From NCBI GenBank assembly GCA_036874045.1, contig JAZBRI010000003.1, forward strand, positions 2,740,501 to 2,804,500: a stretch of DNA of 64,000 nt. The letters run 5' to 3'. Under the pieces are notes generated by a model. It was not told the DNA's origin, made no database searches, and saw only the letters and a list, made by a program, of their open reading frames with translations. Origin of the DNA: Cymodocea nodosa (Eukaryota > Streptophyta > Magnoliopsida > Alismatales > Cymodoceaceae). Position 1 is the first letter of the stretch. The number at the start of each line of letters is the position of its first letter. Of the stretch, positions 24,792-35,500 are shown piece by piece. The position numbers were made by a program, and so were the translations under genes.

Positions 24792-26174
24792 TCAGGCAGG
24801 ACGGCGATTAATGCTAAACGCGGTGCCGACGACACCAACCACACCAACCACCACCGCCAGCACAAGCATGAACCATGACACGATCTTCTCCTTGGACCCC
24901 AGGATGCCACCGTGGTAGTCGAGCCTCAGTGCGATGAGAGCAGGGAATATGAAACCCAAGGAGACGGCGGTGGTGGCTCCTGTGAAGCGGAAGGCCACCC
25001 AGATGTTAGGGATCAAGATGGAGCCGAGGTAGATGACTGTCAACAACACGGCCGTCAAGATCCACAGGTTCCTCCTGCTTGTCGGAGATGGCTCTCTGAA
25101 CGCCAGCGCATACACCGTCTGCCTCATCGAGAAATGGATGACGGGAAAGGTTAGTATGATATGGAAAACGTAGCCAACCCTCACTACGTTGCTCAGGGCA
25201 TTGCTGAATCTGATGCCCAGGTTCTTGTCGAAGTTGGAGAGGACGTCGGGTTCGGTGTCGTTCCCGAACAACAGATACCCGGACAGTCCGGTGGAGGCGT
25301 AAACCATGACGCACAAGATCATCGTCGTCCTCCCGACCCTGTTCATCTTCTGCACCGATCGATCCTTGAGCTCGTTGTATATGGGCAGCACGTTGAAATG
25401 GCAGACGTAGGCGTTCGTCATGATAGGGATGACGACGAGGAGATCGAGAATTTCCTGCCTGGATCCCAAGCCCGGCCCCATCCTTGGCTTTCTTGCCGTG
25501 CCGTTGATGACCTTAACGAGCGCGACCGAGCAAGCGATGAAGTCGAAAAACACGGCGATGACGACGGAGACGGCGGAACTCAAGACCAGGGAGTCGATGT
25601 TCTGTAACAAGCACAGCGGCGTCAGGAAAATGATGAGAACCAGAAACATCACTAGTTCCCGGTGGTCCAACCCGCTCTCACCAAACCACTGGCGGAAGAC
25701 GCCTTCGTGGTTGGGCGAGCCGGCCATTACGTCGCCGATGATGATAAGATACGCCACCAGAACGCCGGCATTGTTGACGACGACGAAAATTTCCGTTACA
25801 ATCTTGGCGGGGCCACTGACCGCAGACTTCATCAAATCGCCGTAGGTGGTGGACTTGCAGAAGACGGCGAAGCGAACCAAAAGCTCGATGCTGAACTCGG
25901 TCAAGACACCAATGAAGACGATGAAGAAGAAACCGAGCAAGAGCCCCAGGACTCTCACGGAGGCAGGGAGGGCCATGATGCCAGCACCGATGACGCTGGT
26001 GGCGAGGTTGAAGACGGCTCCGGGGACACTGGACCCATCGGAGCCGGCGGGCCCATGGTTGTCGTTGATGAACGGGAGACCGTCGTGGGAGGGTTCTGGA
26101 TTGGTGGGTTGTGGGGAAACGCCGACGCCAGGCAATTCCACCTCAACGGCGCCGCCCCGATTTTGATGCTCCAT
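24792..26174 (-). CDS. AVT6: AVT6-type vacuolar/neutral amino acid transporter (AAAP family)
   Basis: Single-exon gene for 460 residues. The AAAP family moves amino acids with protons or sodium. Plant AVT6 members have been linked to export of acidic and some neutral amino acids from the vacuole. A hydrophilic 45-residue N-terminus precedes the family signature GAVFNLATSVIGAGIMALPA (about 51-70). About eleven hydrophobic segments follow, including VVVNNAGVLVAYLIIIGDV, then ICHFN-type sequence in TNAYVCHFNVLPIYNEL (the conserved cytosolic 'HYNxxxIxxEL' motif), then SGYLLFGNDTEPDVLSNFD and FTGATTAVSLGFIFPALIAL. The 5' 30 codons and the loops are GC-rich, typical of intronless monocot genes. A DUF7722 gene follows upstream on the same strand. 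Exact substrate cannot be read from the sequence. Confidence 0.9.
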   Translation of the reverse strand: MEHQNRGGAVEVELPGVGVSPQPTNPEPSHDGLPFINDNHGPAGSDGSSVPGAVFNLATSVIGAGIMALPASVRVLGLLLGFFFIVFIGVLTEFSIELLVRFAVFCKSTTYGDLMKSAVSGPAKIVTEIFVVVNNAGVLVAYLIIIGDVMAGSPNHEGVFRQWFGESGLDHRELVMFLVLIIFLTPLCLLQNIDSLVLSSAVSVVIAVFFDFIACSVALVKVINGTARKPRMGPGLGSRQEILDLLVVIPIMTNAYVCHFNVLPIYNELKDRSVQKMNRVGRTTMILCVMVYASTGLSGYLLFGNDTEPDVLSNFDKNLGIRFSNALSNVVRVGYVFHIILTFPVIHFSMRQTVYALAFREPSPTSRRNLWILTAVLLTVIYLGSILIPNIWVAFRFTGATTAVSLGFIFPALIALRLDYHGGILGSKEKIVSWFMLVLAVVVGVVGVVGTAFSINRRPA

Positions 26175-27412
26175 TCTCTGGAGAAGATGAAGATCTTATG
26201 GATCGATCATAGGAGACCCTGAGCTTCGGCGCAAATGTTAGAGATCCCTTTCCACTCTTATACCGGTGGATCTACAGGTAAACTTTAAACAACGGGAAGA
26301 AGGTGCCGTAAGAGATAAGAGAAGATGAACAGGACTTATTAAACCAATCAAATAAATGCAAGTGGCGAACGGGAAATGCTATAAAAGTATAAGATGACGT
26401 ACCCGATCCTTTGACTTTGACTGATTCGTACTCCACCATGCATGTTCGTTCATACGATACATATTTCTGACAGTTTTAATTACTCTTTCATTTGTTATGG
26501 AAAAAATAACAAATTTGAGCTCTCATTGGCAATGGACGGACAGCCGTGACACATATCAAATTAAGCATGCAGGTCACGACGCCGGTTAACATGTATTCAA
26601 GCTAAGCTGACATGTTCACTTCCCAGGAAAAAATGTTTACATTATTATATGATTTATAAACTTTTAGTCAATTAAAAACAATGTCGACGGCAATTTTCAC
26701 GTCCAAATCACTACAGTTATCAAAAGAATCCGGAAAACGTCATGTCAACATGGCGGTCCTTTTGACAAAACCTTAAAAAGCTGCGCAGAACGCGGATACA
26801 GCGAACGGACCTCATTTGTACGTGTACGTGTACGTGTACGAAAATATATCACGGTCCATCTTATTTGATTAAGATCGATTTTCTCTTTTTCGTGTTGTCG
26901 ACGAAAATCTCGTCTACCCAAGGCTTTGGTGAGATACATGGATTTTTAAAGATCGTATTTTGCAGTTTGTTTCTTAAAAAAATGGTAAATCTTGATTTTA
27001 ACCTATTTTACATGAAGTTTGACGATAGAATTAAGACAAACGAATTATATCTACAGGAGTTCAAATCTTAATATGTTTGTTTGATTTTACTTAATATGTT
27101 TGTTGCAGCACGATTTTATAACTATTATACAGTTGCACACGTTAGCAAAAAATATACGTGAGAAAGACATTATATTACAGAAAATAAAAAACGTATGTGT
27201 AGGTATTAACGACGGACGACTAAAATTAGTCATTCCTTTGTTATTACTTCTCTCATTTTTATAACATTCACTTAACTATTATTATATCATGTTATGCATG
27301 TCCAAGCGTAAAAAAAGCACGTCAACCTGAAACGAGTGGGCCGCGACGACGGAGCAAACCCTAAGACCAAGCACCTTGCACGGGGAAGAAGGAAGACGAC
27401 GACGACGACATG
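26175..27412. other. AVT6 upstream region with ACGT-core repeats
   Basis: No gene. At 26817-26840 GTACGT units repeat in tandem (TACGTG at least three times), a run of ACGT cores like those bound by plant bZIP factors. The rest is AT-rich. The last part is the 3' flank of the DUF7722 gene. Confidence 0.5.
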
Positions 27413-27706
27413 TCAGGGTGGGGGCCAGAGGAAGGCCCCCATGGCGAAGTCCCGCTTGTAAGCGAGATCGCCGCGCACGGGCAGACCGTAATCCGCCAGG
27501 AGACGGTCCAGCTTCCACTCCGGCATCTTCTCGTAATCCGCCCTGGTGTACCTCGGGTAGTGCAGTGGCATCTGGAAGGAGTTGCCGCAGCCCTGGGTCT
27601 GGCGCTTGTCGATGCCATTGCGCACGGACGCACCGGTACCTCCGGCCCCGGCGTTCCCTGCCAAACCCCCTCCCGCCGACGACGACTCCATCTTTCTCCC
27701 TTCCAT
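27413..27706 (-). CDS. DUF7722 small plant protein
   Basis: Single-exon gene for 97 residues, the usual size for this plant-only family. The first 40 residues are Gly/Ala/Ser-rich and variable. The conserved core is FQMPLHYPRYTRADYEKMPE, then WKLDRLLADYGLPV, then GDLAYKRDFAMGAFLWP at the very end. The function of the family is not established. I chose the ATG at 27704-27706. The frame continues five codons upstream only from TTG. No targeting peptide or membrane segment is seen. Confidence 0.85.
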   Translation of the reverse strand: MEGRKMESSSAGGGLAGNAGAGGTGASVRNGIDKRQTQGCGNSFQMPLHYPRYTRADYEKMPEWKLDRLLADYGLPVRGDLAYKRDFAMGAFLWPPP

Positions 27707-30700
27707 CGACTTCGACACCAATTCGATTCATCGAGAAAGCCGGCTCATCAATTGATAAGGAATGGAAGGTGGAGGAGGTATCAACTTCCGTGACGGCATG
27801 ACTGGTATCAATCATACATGAGAATTGTGTTTTCCCTTTTCCGTTAAAAACGCTACTTCAGAATTGGGAGGGTTTTTGTTTTGTTTTTTTTTTTTTTATT
27901 TTAATTTTTGATAATTCAATGTTAACTTGTGTACTAATTATTAAAAATATTGTAGATACTTATTTTATAATTTAGATGAAGAGATTTTTGGGAAGAAAAT
28001 CAAGAGACGAACGGCAGAGGCGCGTAATGTTGGACAATACAACCTTTTATTTTCTTAATTTCTCATTTAGTTTCTATCATTACGATCTTTTAACGTACCA
28101 AAATCACATTTGCCTCGTTCATACAGCGCTTTTCACGCTCGTCAATCACCACTAGGATCAATTTAAGTCGTGGAGAGAAACAAATTCTTCAAGTCCCACT
28201 TGGAATTTAACTCATCATTCATCTTCCCTTGGAATCTAATTAGACGACGGTAACGACAAACTAGAACCATCACCTCAAGGTTTACGGAAAATACCTTTGC
28301 ACAGAAACGTCGAGTACTGAAACTTCATTAACTACATGGTGCCATCAGCAGTACAAAATCTGAACCATACATCCAAGTATCTGTTGTTGGCTTTGAATCT
28401 CTCAGATGCCTGAATGCACCCTGGCGGCAACAGAAACAAGGATGACGGGTATTACAGGACGGAGGGAGTCATGATATAAACCAGATCAAAATACAGGATT
28501 ATGAAGAATGAAGGTAGTGATCGCAGGGAATATTGAATGAAATGATGCAGATGGAATCGATCACATAAAAAGAAATATGTGGGAGAAACGAAGCACCTAC
28601 AAATAAAATACAAGCGTGAAGCAACTAGAAGAAGATCCATGGTTCATACATAAAAATGAAATAGGTTTTTACATCAAAAGATGAATTGGAGGGCATCATG
28701 ATGGCATGAATTTGAAAATTACATCCTTACCTTTTTTAGCAGTGATAAAAACCAATACGATGGAAAGAAACATGAACCTGCGCAGGGAACCTAGTCAAAT
28801 GTTGATTATATCTGCACTCTCCAAAAAAACCCCCACATTGCCACTGAGCCAAACCATTGGTGTCAATGAAATCTTCACAACTGTAGATTACCAATCCTGA
28901 ATATCAGGAGCAGTGCTCTGAAAAACCTTTTATCCTTCTCCCACCATCTCCTCCTCCATAACGTAAAAGAAATGATGATAACCAAACCTGGGAAGACAAC
29001 CATGATGACCCCAAGACACTGATGTGTATCTCTCTGTATAAGCTTACACCTGATGCTTGAACAAGCAAATAATACGGTGTCTCAAGTATTAGTACCTAAG
29101 GTACCTGTATCATATTGATATCGTATAAATGCCTTCCCCATGTATGCTATGACCAAGTTATCATTGCATTTTTTATGACCTATATATAACAATATTTTGT
29201 TTTAATTTGTAATTAAATATCTGATTAGTGTTTAATGAGAATCATAAAAATGGTTTGCTATTACTATATGATACATATATGTTGTATCAAACTATTAATG
29301 ATCAATGCACACCATAATTAATGTATTAATTAGGTATATTGTTAGCTTATTAATTATTTTATAAAAACCTCATATCTAATAAATATACACTAAAAAATGG
29401 TTGTCTGTATCCATGTTACTTGCACATTCATGACATTAGAAGTAATACTAGTGCTCGAATCTGTGACATTTAGTTCAAAATTTTCAATTATCTCTAACTA
29501 TGCCTATGTCGATAATCCATGTCCATACCCACGCATCATTGCCTAGATCCTCCTCTACAGAGGAAAACAAAAGCACCTAGTCACCAGGAAAAAACTACGA
29601 TGCTTCAAGGCCACCCCGTCAATTTTTATTTCCTTAGTAAATATAAGTCAATGCTATTAAAATGGACCAAATTTTTTTTAAAAAAAGAGAGACCCTTCTC
29701 ACACACAAATGGAAAATAAAAGTTATTGATTGATAGAAAATTCTAATGGTAGGCATAAGAGAACATAGATTGCACAAGGCCATCCATTTTACAAAAAAAA
29801 CTTAATTAGAATAGATGGATAGTTATATAGATCTTTGTGATATAAAATTATCAGGTTTTTTGCAAGAATGTGCTCTCCTACATATGCAAGGGTTGTATGT
29901 CAATCGGACTGACCAGTTTTCAAGCGTTCACCAGGGTTGCCAAAGTTAAAAAAGGGAAAACATTTTAAAATATCAATATACCCATTTACCCAACTAACTT
30001 GAAGATTATATTTCCATTCAAAAGTTAGACCAAGCATGTTGTACTTGATGAAATTCCTTTTCCGAACCTAAATTCTAGGCTAAACCTAAAGAAAAAGAGA
30101 AAACAAAACCCTAAGGTCTAAACCCATCCATTTCTTCCCCACGTTCTTCCCTCCTCTTTCACAAGTTCTACTATCTAAACCCAACTGCTCTCTGCATCAC
30201 TCTCCTTGGTCACACGCATGCATGCCATCAGCAATTGTCCTCCTCCATTTGGTTCAAAATTGTACTCTAGCATCAATTTTTTCAAAATAACACTAGTCAA
30301 ACATCAAGATTTAAGTTGCTTCAACTTTCAAGGGTTATATTTTTTATTGTCCATAACATAAGTGTGAATCACAATGAGTAGATGAATTCGAAGTCATAAC
30401 ATATGAAACCTATAAAAAGAAAGGGTGCCCTTATTTACTTGAAAAAAATGGTTCCGAATTCCATGAGTGTGTCACAATGTAATGGCGACCTCTCTCCTCA
30501 TTTGTGGGTAGGTATCAATCAAAGCTAGTAATGTATCATGGTATCTTTTCCTCTGCGTTAACAAGTGATGAAAAATAGAAATGTCAACAGGAATGCACTT
30601 TACTGCTTTTCTTATGCAGTGCCCAATAGAAAAATACATACAATTTATCTATCACTCTGACTAATATTTTGACTCAAGATCATGATAGAGTAGTTTAAGG

Positions 30701-30827
30701 GTATGGCTGAAGAATGGGAACTTTGATATAACCAGAAATTCGGTGATTTTTGACCAACAAGTCATGCAAAGGTCTAGCTTAAAGAAACAAAGTAGAAAGG
30801 AGATAGAAAGAACTACCAGAGCCTTTA
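27707..30827. other. Intergenic spacer
   Basis: About 3.1 kb without a gene that I can support. The first part is AT-rich. Bases 28300-29100 are mixed composition and may hold the 3' UTR or downstream exons of a minus-strand transcript of the gene starting at 32120. Bases 29120-29420 are very AT-rich. No repeat ends, RNA genes or conserved frames were recognised. Confidence 0.4.
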
Positions 30828-32120
30828 TCATATGCAACCAACCATGCCCCTCATCTGTGATGCCACATCTTTTCTGATCCTCTCTCCATCTTCATCCATT
30901 TCTCCATCGAATTCATCGAAACACTGCTCCATCTCATTCTCTTCAATGTCGACAGGCAATTTCTCACTGCACATGAACAAGAAATTGTGCAGCAAACCAC
31001 AAGTGATAATAACAAACGGCAAAGCCTCAAGGCACTCCTCTTTCCAGCTCATGAGCAGCAGCCGCCACCTTCCCCTGAGGATTCTGAAAGCCTGGGCGAC
31101 GACCTTCATTGCTTGCGAATGTGCATCATTGAAAGCTCGGAAATTTGCAGTATCGGGTTCATCGAAAGGAGTCAGTAGCCATGGGAGAAGCGGGCAGCAA
31201 GAGGCCCCAACAAAATAGCTATAAGTAGACTCACTGACGCGAGAAAATGTAGTGAATGAGATGTCTTTCGACCTCATCAGTATATCTGAAGGCTGCAATA
31301 CACCTCTCCAGCCGGCGGAGACATCAAGAAATCTCCCCTCACTATCAACAACCGCCTGAACAATCACAGACTTGTCGCAAGCATCGTCTTTGACAGAACC
31401 AGAACTACCACCAACACCACCATTCTTCTTCTTCTCTACAAGGAAGCGTTGGAAGCCGACGGCACCACAGCACCCGGGCAAGGACATCCACCTAAACCCC
31501 TGCTGCACTCTTTCGACATCCGTATCCAGATCGAACAAGTGGCCAAGCTGATCGATCACAGCTTTGCAGACCTCGTAGAACCCACGGCAAGCGTGTTGTG
31601 GTCCATCGAGCCCGAACCGCCCTGCGATAAACCAGAACGGCGCGGCGTGGGCGAGGCGGAGAAGGGCGGCGGCGAGCTTATGGTCGGGGGGAAAGGAAGT
31701 ATCGTTGGAGGGGAGGGAAGGGGATAGGGTCTGGAGGAGGAGAAAGAAGGAGGGTTTCGACATTCTGAAGGTCTCCAGCCATTGGGAGTCGGAATCGGTG
31801 AGGATGAAGCGGGGGAACCAACGGTTGGTGGAGTTTGAGGGAATGGGGGTTGGGCTAGGGAGGGCAGACGACGATGGGGGCAGAAGGGAATGTAGGAAGG
31901 AGAGGGAGGTGGCGGCGAAGGAGAGGGAAGTGTGCAGTGCTACGGATCGGGCGGTGTGGAGAAGGTGGTCGTTATCGGACAGGAAGCGGAAGGAGTGGGT
32001 GGTGACGGACGCAAGGCGGATGATAAGGGCGTGGAGGTCGTCGGCGGTGAACTGAAAGCGCCGAGACTCCTCGCAGACGTCGTGGCGGTTCTGCTGCTTC
32101 CTCGGCCGTACCCTCGCCAT
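30828..32120 (-). CDS. ALP1-like protein: domesticated PIF/Harbinger transposase
   Basis: Uninterrupted single-exon gene for 430 residues, of the DDE_Tnp_4 nuclease fold as in plant ALP1-like (ANTAGONIST OF LIKE HETEROCHROMATIN PROTEIN 1) proteins. ALP1 itself is known to have been co-opted into a Polycomb complex. The shape is a Harbinger nuclease: an N-terminal helical part, then HKLAAALLRLAHAAPF, then CCGAVGFQRF where active enzymes have G-x-[IL]-D-G-T-H. Next are VVDSEGRFLDVSAGWRGVLQ, then AFNDAHSQAMKVVAQAFRIL in place of FNYRHSxxRNVIERxFG, and last LPFVIITCGLLHNF. The first Asp position is Gly222, the second appears replaced (QPSDI for VHDS), and the catalytic Glu position is Gln343 or Ala342. 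The catalytic triad therefore looks lost while the frame is intact, as expected of a host gene. The ATG at 32118-32120 is chosen because upstream codons look like leader. Confidence 0.85.
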   Translation of the reverse strand: MARVRPRKQQNRHDVCEESRRFQFTADDLHALIIRLASVTTHSFRFLSDNDHLLHTARSVALHTSLSFAATSLSFLHSLLPPSSSALPSPTPIPSNSTNRWFPRFILTDSDSQWLETFRMSKPSFFLLLQTLSPSLPSNDTSFPPDHKLAAALLRLAHAAPFWFIAGRFGLDGPQHACRGFYEVCKAVIDQLGHLFDLDTDVERVQQGFRWMSLPGCCGAVGFQRFLVEKKKNGGVGGSSGSVKDDACDKSVIVQAVVDSEGRFLDVSAGWRGVLQPSDILMRSKDISFTTFSRVSESTYSYFVGASCCPLLPWLLTPFDEPDTANFRAFNDAHSQAMKVVAQAFRILRGRWRLLLMSWKEECLEALPFVIITCGLLHNFLFMCSEKLPVDIEENEMEQCFDEFDGEMDEDGERIRKDVASQMRGMVGCI

Positions 32121-32516
32121 TTTTTTGCGCGATCGTGCGCGCGGAACGGCGTAGACGGTGGGAGTCCCCTCGTCACCGACGTACACGCACGCCCTCGTGT
32201 CCCTCCCAATCGAAGTGGGAGAGAAAAATATAAATGCATGAAAAAAATAATGATGCAAATTGGGACAACGAAGAAGTGAAGTGATTTTTAAATTAAATTA
32301 TATGAAAATTTTAATTTTTTTGCGTTTTCTTAACCAAAACAATAATAATAAATATTTAAAATTTAATACAAATTACAAATATCACTGTGTAAAAATAAAT
32401 ATTTTATAATGGATGGTTAGTTCCTCGCCTCCTCTGGACAAAAGCATATCTAAACGAGAGATAAATCCCTCTCTCCCTTCTCAGGCTTTTTTCTCTGCTG
32501 TGCCCACCCATCATCC
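32121..32516. promoter_or_regulatory. Bidirectional promoter region of ALP1-like and COBW genes
   Basis: The two genes are head to head with 396 bases between start codons. The centre (32280-32410) is AT-rich and the two flanks are GC-richer, as for two short leaders. No clear TATA box was found on either strand. Confidence 0.45.
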
Positions 32517-35500
32517 ATGGCGGCAATATCCACGGACCTTGCCACGGCCTTCTTCGGCCTTTCGAGGCTCCGCGTGACATTCCGGCTACCACCGGCACGA
32601 TCCCTTCCACTCTTTTCCTCAAGTTCGCGCTCCTGCCTCTCCTCCACTCTCGCTGCTGCTTCTTCCTCCTCCTCCCACTCTGTTGCCTTGTGTGCTGTTT
32701 CCCCGAGAGGGAGGCCGTGGCGAGGGGTCCGGAGGTTCGCGGCAGCTGCGTCCACCGTGGAGAGTGAGGAGGGTTCTGAGGTTACATCCAAGGTCCCGCC
32801 CGATAACCGCATTCCTGCTACCATCATCACTGGGTTCCTTGGTTCGGGAAAGGTACGAAAGCTTTTGGCTTGATGAAGTTACGCTTTTTTGTGATTCCGT
32901 TAGTATAGGCAGTCTGACAAGTGTAGGCTTGCTGCGAAATCTAAGATTTTGTGATTTAAATACGTTTTCAATTATGTAAGAGGCACGCCTACTGTTTTAT
33001 TGATTACAGGGGTTGTTTGTTGTCTCTCCAATAAAAAAATCTAGATTAAAAATAAATCTGCCCTTTTGTCTTTTAAATACATGGTGCTTTGCTAGGGTCA
33101 TGCAAGATCTATTTGAGTAACAACCTTATGCATTATATCACTTTTAAATGTAATATGTCTTGAGTACATATTACAACTAACGATAATTTTCAAAACTAAT
33201 AAGATAGCATATATTTATTGTTTAAAAAGAATTACTAGAAAAACTAAAGAAATCGTACCTTATACCTTTGGGAATAAATAATTACCAAATTTAATCCCCT
33301 TCCAATATAATTCAACTTACCACTAAGATTTTTATGGCCATCTATTAAGAAAATATCACTGGTGGAGCCTCAAAGTGGGATTTTCATCCGACTTTCCTCA
33401 TATTTTTATGTTTCTATTTCAATCATCATTTGGTTATATCAATGCTATTATCATCACCTTTTAAATATTTATTGTCAATGTAATATTTCTTGTAAAGGAA
33501 GGATGAATAAAGCCCAATTGAAGCATAGGAAAGACATTTTCAGTTTAAAAAACCATTTGCCTTTATTGTCTCCATCAAATATGGGTGATAAGAGCTCATC
33601 CAAGGGGGTTTAACCATGTACCTTTATTACCTAGTCAAATGAGTTAAGTTGATCAATATTTGTGCTTGCTTACCATGAAGTTAATATGTTTGACTTCTAT
33701 TCAATGTTTTCAAAATTGGACTAGACATGGGACCTTTCTTCTATTGATCCGGTTCAAAAATTGGTTCAATCGGACCAATTGATTCAACTTGATGATGTTA
33801 TAACCATGTTATTTTTTAATTAATTAAAAACAATAATAATCCTAAAAAATAAAAATCAGAACAAAACAAAAAACTCAGATAATTTGCAGGAAAATTACAG
33901 AAAATTAGGAGAAGAGAGGAGGAGAAAGTCAAGAGTGAGGTGGGAGGGAAGAAATCAGACCAGTCCTTTCCTAGCAGGTAACCCAAATCTGACTAACATA
34001 ATCCATTCTGTTTCCTTCTTTTCAATATGATTGGCTGATTTAACCGACCTACCAATTGTACCATGATAACTGGTTGATGATTGGTCAAGGTGGGGGGTGA
34101 CGGAGGGCATTGGATCTGCTAGGCTATTGGTCCATGATCTGACTTGCTAGTTCTAACCAGTTTTCAAAATATTGCTTCTATTCATGACTACAATCAATAT
34201 GATTAGCTATAATTTGTGCTTTCTTGTTGTCCTCTTACTACTTAGATACTATGTGTAAAAATTCTCGACCTAACTTTGGATACTGTCCATGTCTGAAAAC
34301 ACTGATCTAAGATGGAAATGGAACTCAGTTGATTGATCCATCACCTATGGAAAGCTATCGTATGAAAGTATTTGGTGTTCTTGTCACTTGCTTTGCACCA
34401 TAAGGCTTGCCACCTGTCTCCAAGCAATTTCTCTTCACTTAATCAGTCTGTGTACCCAAAACGCCCATATCTTGCAATTTCCACTGCTTTAGCTTATCTT
34501 TCAATGCTTTTAGTTTGGCAAAAAAATCTTCTTTTGTGTCCCTAATCTGTGGGAAAGTCAAGGCAACCACTTCATTTTGATATTGCCATCACCTTGATAA
34601 TTTTTTATTAAAGCCATCTGTTTCCAACAAAAAAGATTCAAAGTGGAATTATCATCTCTACCCCCAATCGATGGAGTCATCCACTGACATAAGAAGTGGA
34701 ATATGATCTGAATGATTCTAGGAAAGCTTTGAATAAAAGAGGGCAGGCGTAAGTCATCCCAATCAGGCACCGCAAACACCTTGCCAATCTGAGCCATGGA
34801 TCGATCAAGTTGCAAATTATTCTAGCTAAACTAGACACCATTATTCAAAGGCAAATTTACCCACTTCAAATTTCTAAGCATGTCATTTAGTTCTTGCATT
34901 GTAGTGATTATAGCATTATTTTACTAGTTTGAAGAGAATCGGTTATATTAAAGTCTCCACCCACCATTAGGCATTTGTGATTGTATGGCCCACCTTTTGC
35001 AAATCATACCACAATGTATGCCTTCTACTTTTCTTGCAAGGGTTGTAGACATTTATTATGTGCCATTCCACTCCTAGTTATGAATCCTTCAGATTTACTA
35101 AAATACCAAATGCCAAAATCATCATTACCAATGAAGAGTCCTACATAGTGATGATGCCACTTGTCACACCAATTGCCTTTTTAGAGCTAAGAGCAATGAT
35201 TTTCTTACTACCAATTGATTGAACTGCAGCAAGATCTATGCTTTGAAGCTTTGATTCTTTTAAGTACCATATGTCTAATTTGGATCTAAATAACATTGAT
35301 CTAACCATCTACGTTTCTTCAGCTGATCAATGCCTCTGACATTCTAAAGCGTGATCTTCATGGTGGCCAAGAACATCCTAGCAAGATCCCTAAGAGAATT
35401 GGATCGTTTCTTTGTTGACAAATCTAGCTTAGTTGCCAAGATGCAAACCCATTTTCTCAGTCAGCTCCTTAAAGCATTAGTTTGACCAAACATAGACTCG

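Noticed and set aside
24912-26222. Long plus-strand frames opposite the AVT6 transporter
   Set aside because: The minus strand encodes a complete transporter with its signature motifs, so these are antisense shadows.
29100-29420. Palindromic GTACCTAAGGTAC near an AT-rich block
   Set aside because: Too short to support an element end, and no partner was found.
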